NCBI GenBank assembly: GCA_903865465.1
Contig: CAIPJU010000171.1
Coordinates: 1-6,911, forward strand
Length of the DNA: 6,911 nucleotides
Direction of reading: 5' to 3'
Origin: an uncultured Bacteroidota bacterium
GTDB lineage: Bacteria; Bacteroidota; Bacteroidia; Bacteroidales; VadinHA17
The notes beneath the pieces were generated by a model that was not told where the DNA came from, ran no database searches, and saw nothing but the letters and a program-made list of their open reading frames with translations. Positions 6,566-6,911 of this stretch are shown piece after piece (within the stretch, counting starts at the first letter, position 1; every line of letters starts with the position of its first letter). The translations under genes and the position numbers were made by a program.

Positions 6566-6624
6566 GTGGATCCAACAGTGCCTTCGACAAGCTCAGGCAC
6601 CGCTTCGATAAGCTCAGGAACCGG
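6511..6624 (+). repeat. Direct-orientation repeat copies (two pairs of CTTCGACAAGCTCAG)
   Basis: Four copies of the 15-mer lie at 6513-6527, 6534-6548, 6582-6596 and 6603-6617; the fourth has GATAAG for GACAAG. They form two near-identical pairs of about 45 bases (6510-6555 and 6579-6624), each with 21 bases from core to core and 69 bases between the pairs. The first pair encodes the nuclease tail STSSGTASTSSGTG; the second encodes STSSGTASISSGTG in the same frame, beyond the TAG stop. The third copy is flanked by GTGCCT and AGGCAC, giving a 6-bp stem with an 11-base loop. Confidence 0.93.
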
Positions 6625-6911
6625 TTTTACCGATGACTCTGAATCAACAAAACCGGTGGCTGAGCCTGTCGAAGCCACAGTATTACCAACGACACCACCG
6701 GTGGCTGAGCCTGTCGAAGCCATTGCTGTCACTTTTGATTCTGGCTCCGCACAACCGGTGGCTGAGCCTGTCGAAGCCACAGTATTAGCAACGACACCAT
6801 CGGTGGCTGAGCCCGTCGAAGCCATTGCTGTCACTATTGATTCTGGCTCCGCAAAACCGATGGCTGAGCCTGTCGAAGCCACAGTATTACCAACGACACC
6901 ACCGGTGGCTG
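6566..6911 (+). CDS. Open repeat-encoded frame continuing from the nuclease (partial)
   Basis: From the codon after the nuclease TAG to the window edge (115 codons) the same frame has no stop. It encodes VDPTVPSTSSGTASISSGTG, then a linker with DDSESTKP, then alternating VAEPVEATVLPTTPP and VAEPVEAIAVTFDSGSAQP units. The region could be a read-through or formerly fused C-terminal extension of the nuclease, or a separate ORF from GTG 6566 or 6578; there is no ATG or ribosome site to support the latter. The peptide is low-complexity, rich in Pro, Val, Ala, Glu, Ser and Thr, with no signal peptide or fold. Against a selected protein: five of the six substitutions I count between repeat units change the amino acid, and the opposite strand is also nearly stop-free. 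I therefore list it as a possible coding extension only. Confidence 0.3.
   Translation, partial: MDPTVPSTSSGTASISSGTGFTDDSESTKPVAEPVEATVLPTTPPVAEPVEAIAVTFDSGSAQPVAEPVEATVLATTPSVAEPVEAIAVTIDSGSAKPMAEPVEATVLPTTPPVA
6603..6674. repeat. Large inverted repeat at the orientation switch
   Basis: The last direct copy (6603-6617) and the first inverted copy (6660-6674) form the ends of 26-base arms. ACCGGTTTT (6620-6628) and AAAACCGGT (6649-6657) are perfect 9-bp complements inside them. The arms match at 22 of 26 positions by my count, around a 20-base centre (6629-6648). This marks the axis where repeat orientation flips. Confidence 0.8.
6651..6911. repeat. 102-bp higher-order tandem repeat of inverted copies
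   Basis: CTGAGCCTGTCGAAG (reverse complement CTTCGACAGGCTCAG) occurs at 6660-6674, 6705-6719, 6762-6776, 6807-6821 (CCCGTC variant) and 6864-6878, with a sixth copy starting at 6909 and cut by the window edge. Core spacings alternate 45, 57, 45, 57, 45 bases, so the true unit is 102 bp made of a short (ACAGTATTA...) and a long (ATTGCTGTCAC...) spacer. Most copies sit inside GTGGCT/AGCCAC or TGGCT/AGCCA stems. Units differ by only a few substitutions, pointing to recent amplification. The array continues past the window. Confidence 0.95.

Noticed and set aside
6562..6882. Minus-strand ORF of 106 codons reading MASTGSAT-type repeats
   Set aside because: It is the complement of the repeat array and ends where the array ends; both strands are open because the unit length is a multiple of three and the unit lacks stops. 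No independent start signal or domain.
6511..6911. CRISPR array
   Set aside because: The repeat is only 15 bp, occurs in both orientations, and the spacers are themselves repeated (45/57 alternation), unlike unique CRISPR spacers; no cas gene is present.

Overview
The window looks like a chromosomal piece of a glycan-degrading member of the Bacteroidota, probably an uncultured Bacteroidales/Marinilabiliales-type bacterium. The evidence is moderate GC, secreted proteins whose signal peptides end in AQ-type cleavage sites, scarce Shine-Dalgarno sequences, TAnnTTTG-type -7 promoter boxes, and a GH97 plus GH29 enzyme complement typical of this phylum. The lineage is inferred from these traits only; there is no rRNA or other marker gene.

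Bases 1-3841 form a carbohydrate-utilisation block. On the minus strand lie the N-terminal part of a secreted GH29 alpha-L-fucosidase (running off the left edge) and a secreted serine alpha/beta hydrolase. Divergent from these, on the plus strand, is a complete secreted GH97 glycosidase of the predicted retaining (alpha-galactosidase-like) type. Together they suggest periplasmic trimming of fucose, alpha-galactose/glucose and possibly ester groups from one oligosaccharide. No SusC/SusD pair or regulator is in view.

Bases 3842-5592 are gene-poor. Directly after the GH97 stop is a compact array of four stem-loops that resembles a dispersed REP-like palindromic element. It is followed by a doubtful 43-codon minus-strand ORF, a more credible 39-aa single-membrane-span protein missed by size cut-offs, and a 230-aa exported protein with a jelly-roll, sugar-binding-like domain.

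Bases 5593-6911 hold a small four-cysteine zinc-ribbon-like protein, a 376-base gap with a tRNA-like palindrome pair, and a UPF0213/YhbQ-type GIY-YIG nuclease. The last codons of the nuclease gene already lie inside an array of a 15-bp repeat, CTTCGACAAGCTCAG. The array holds four copies in one orientation and then at least five (a sixth is cut by the window edge) in the other, with CTTCGACAGGCTCAG as the core. The inverted part is a 102-bp higher-order tandem repeat. Flanking stems change in a compensatory way between the two classes. Every core-to-core distance is a multiple of three, and the nuclease frame stays open beyond its TAG stop to the end of the window. This nuclease-plus-own-repeat arrangement is the most interesting item here and may be a mobile or self-maintaining repeat system analogous to REP/RAYT. 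That interpretation is inference.
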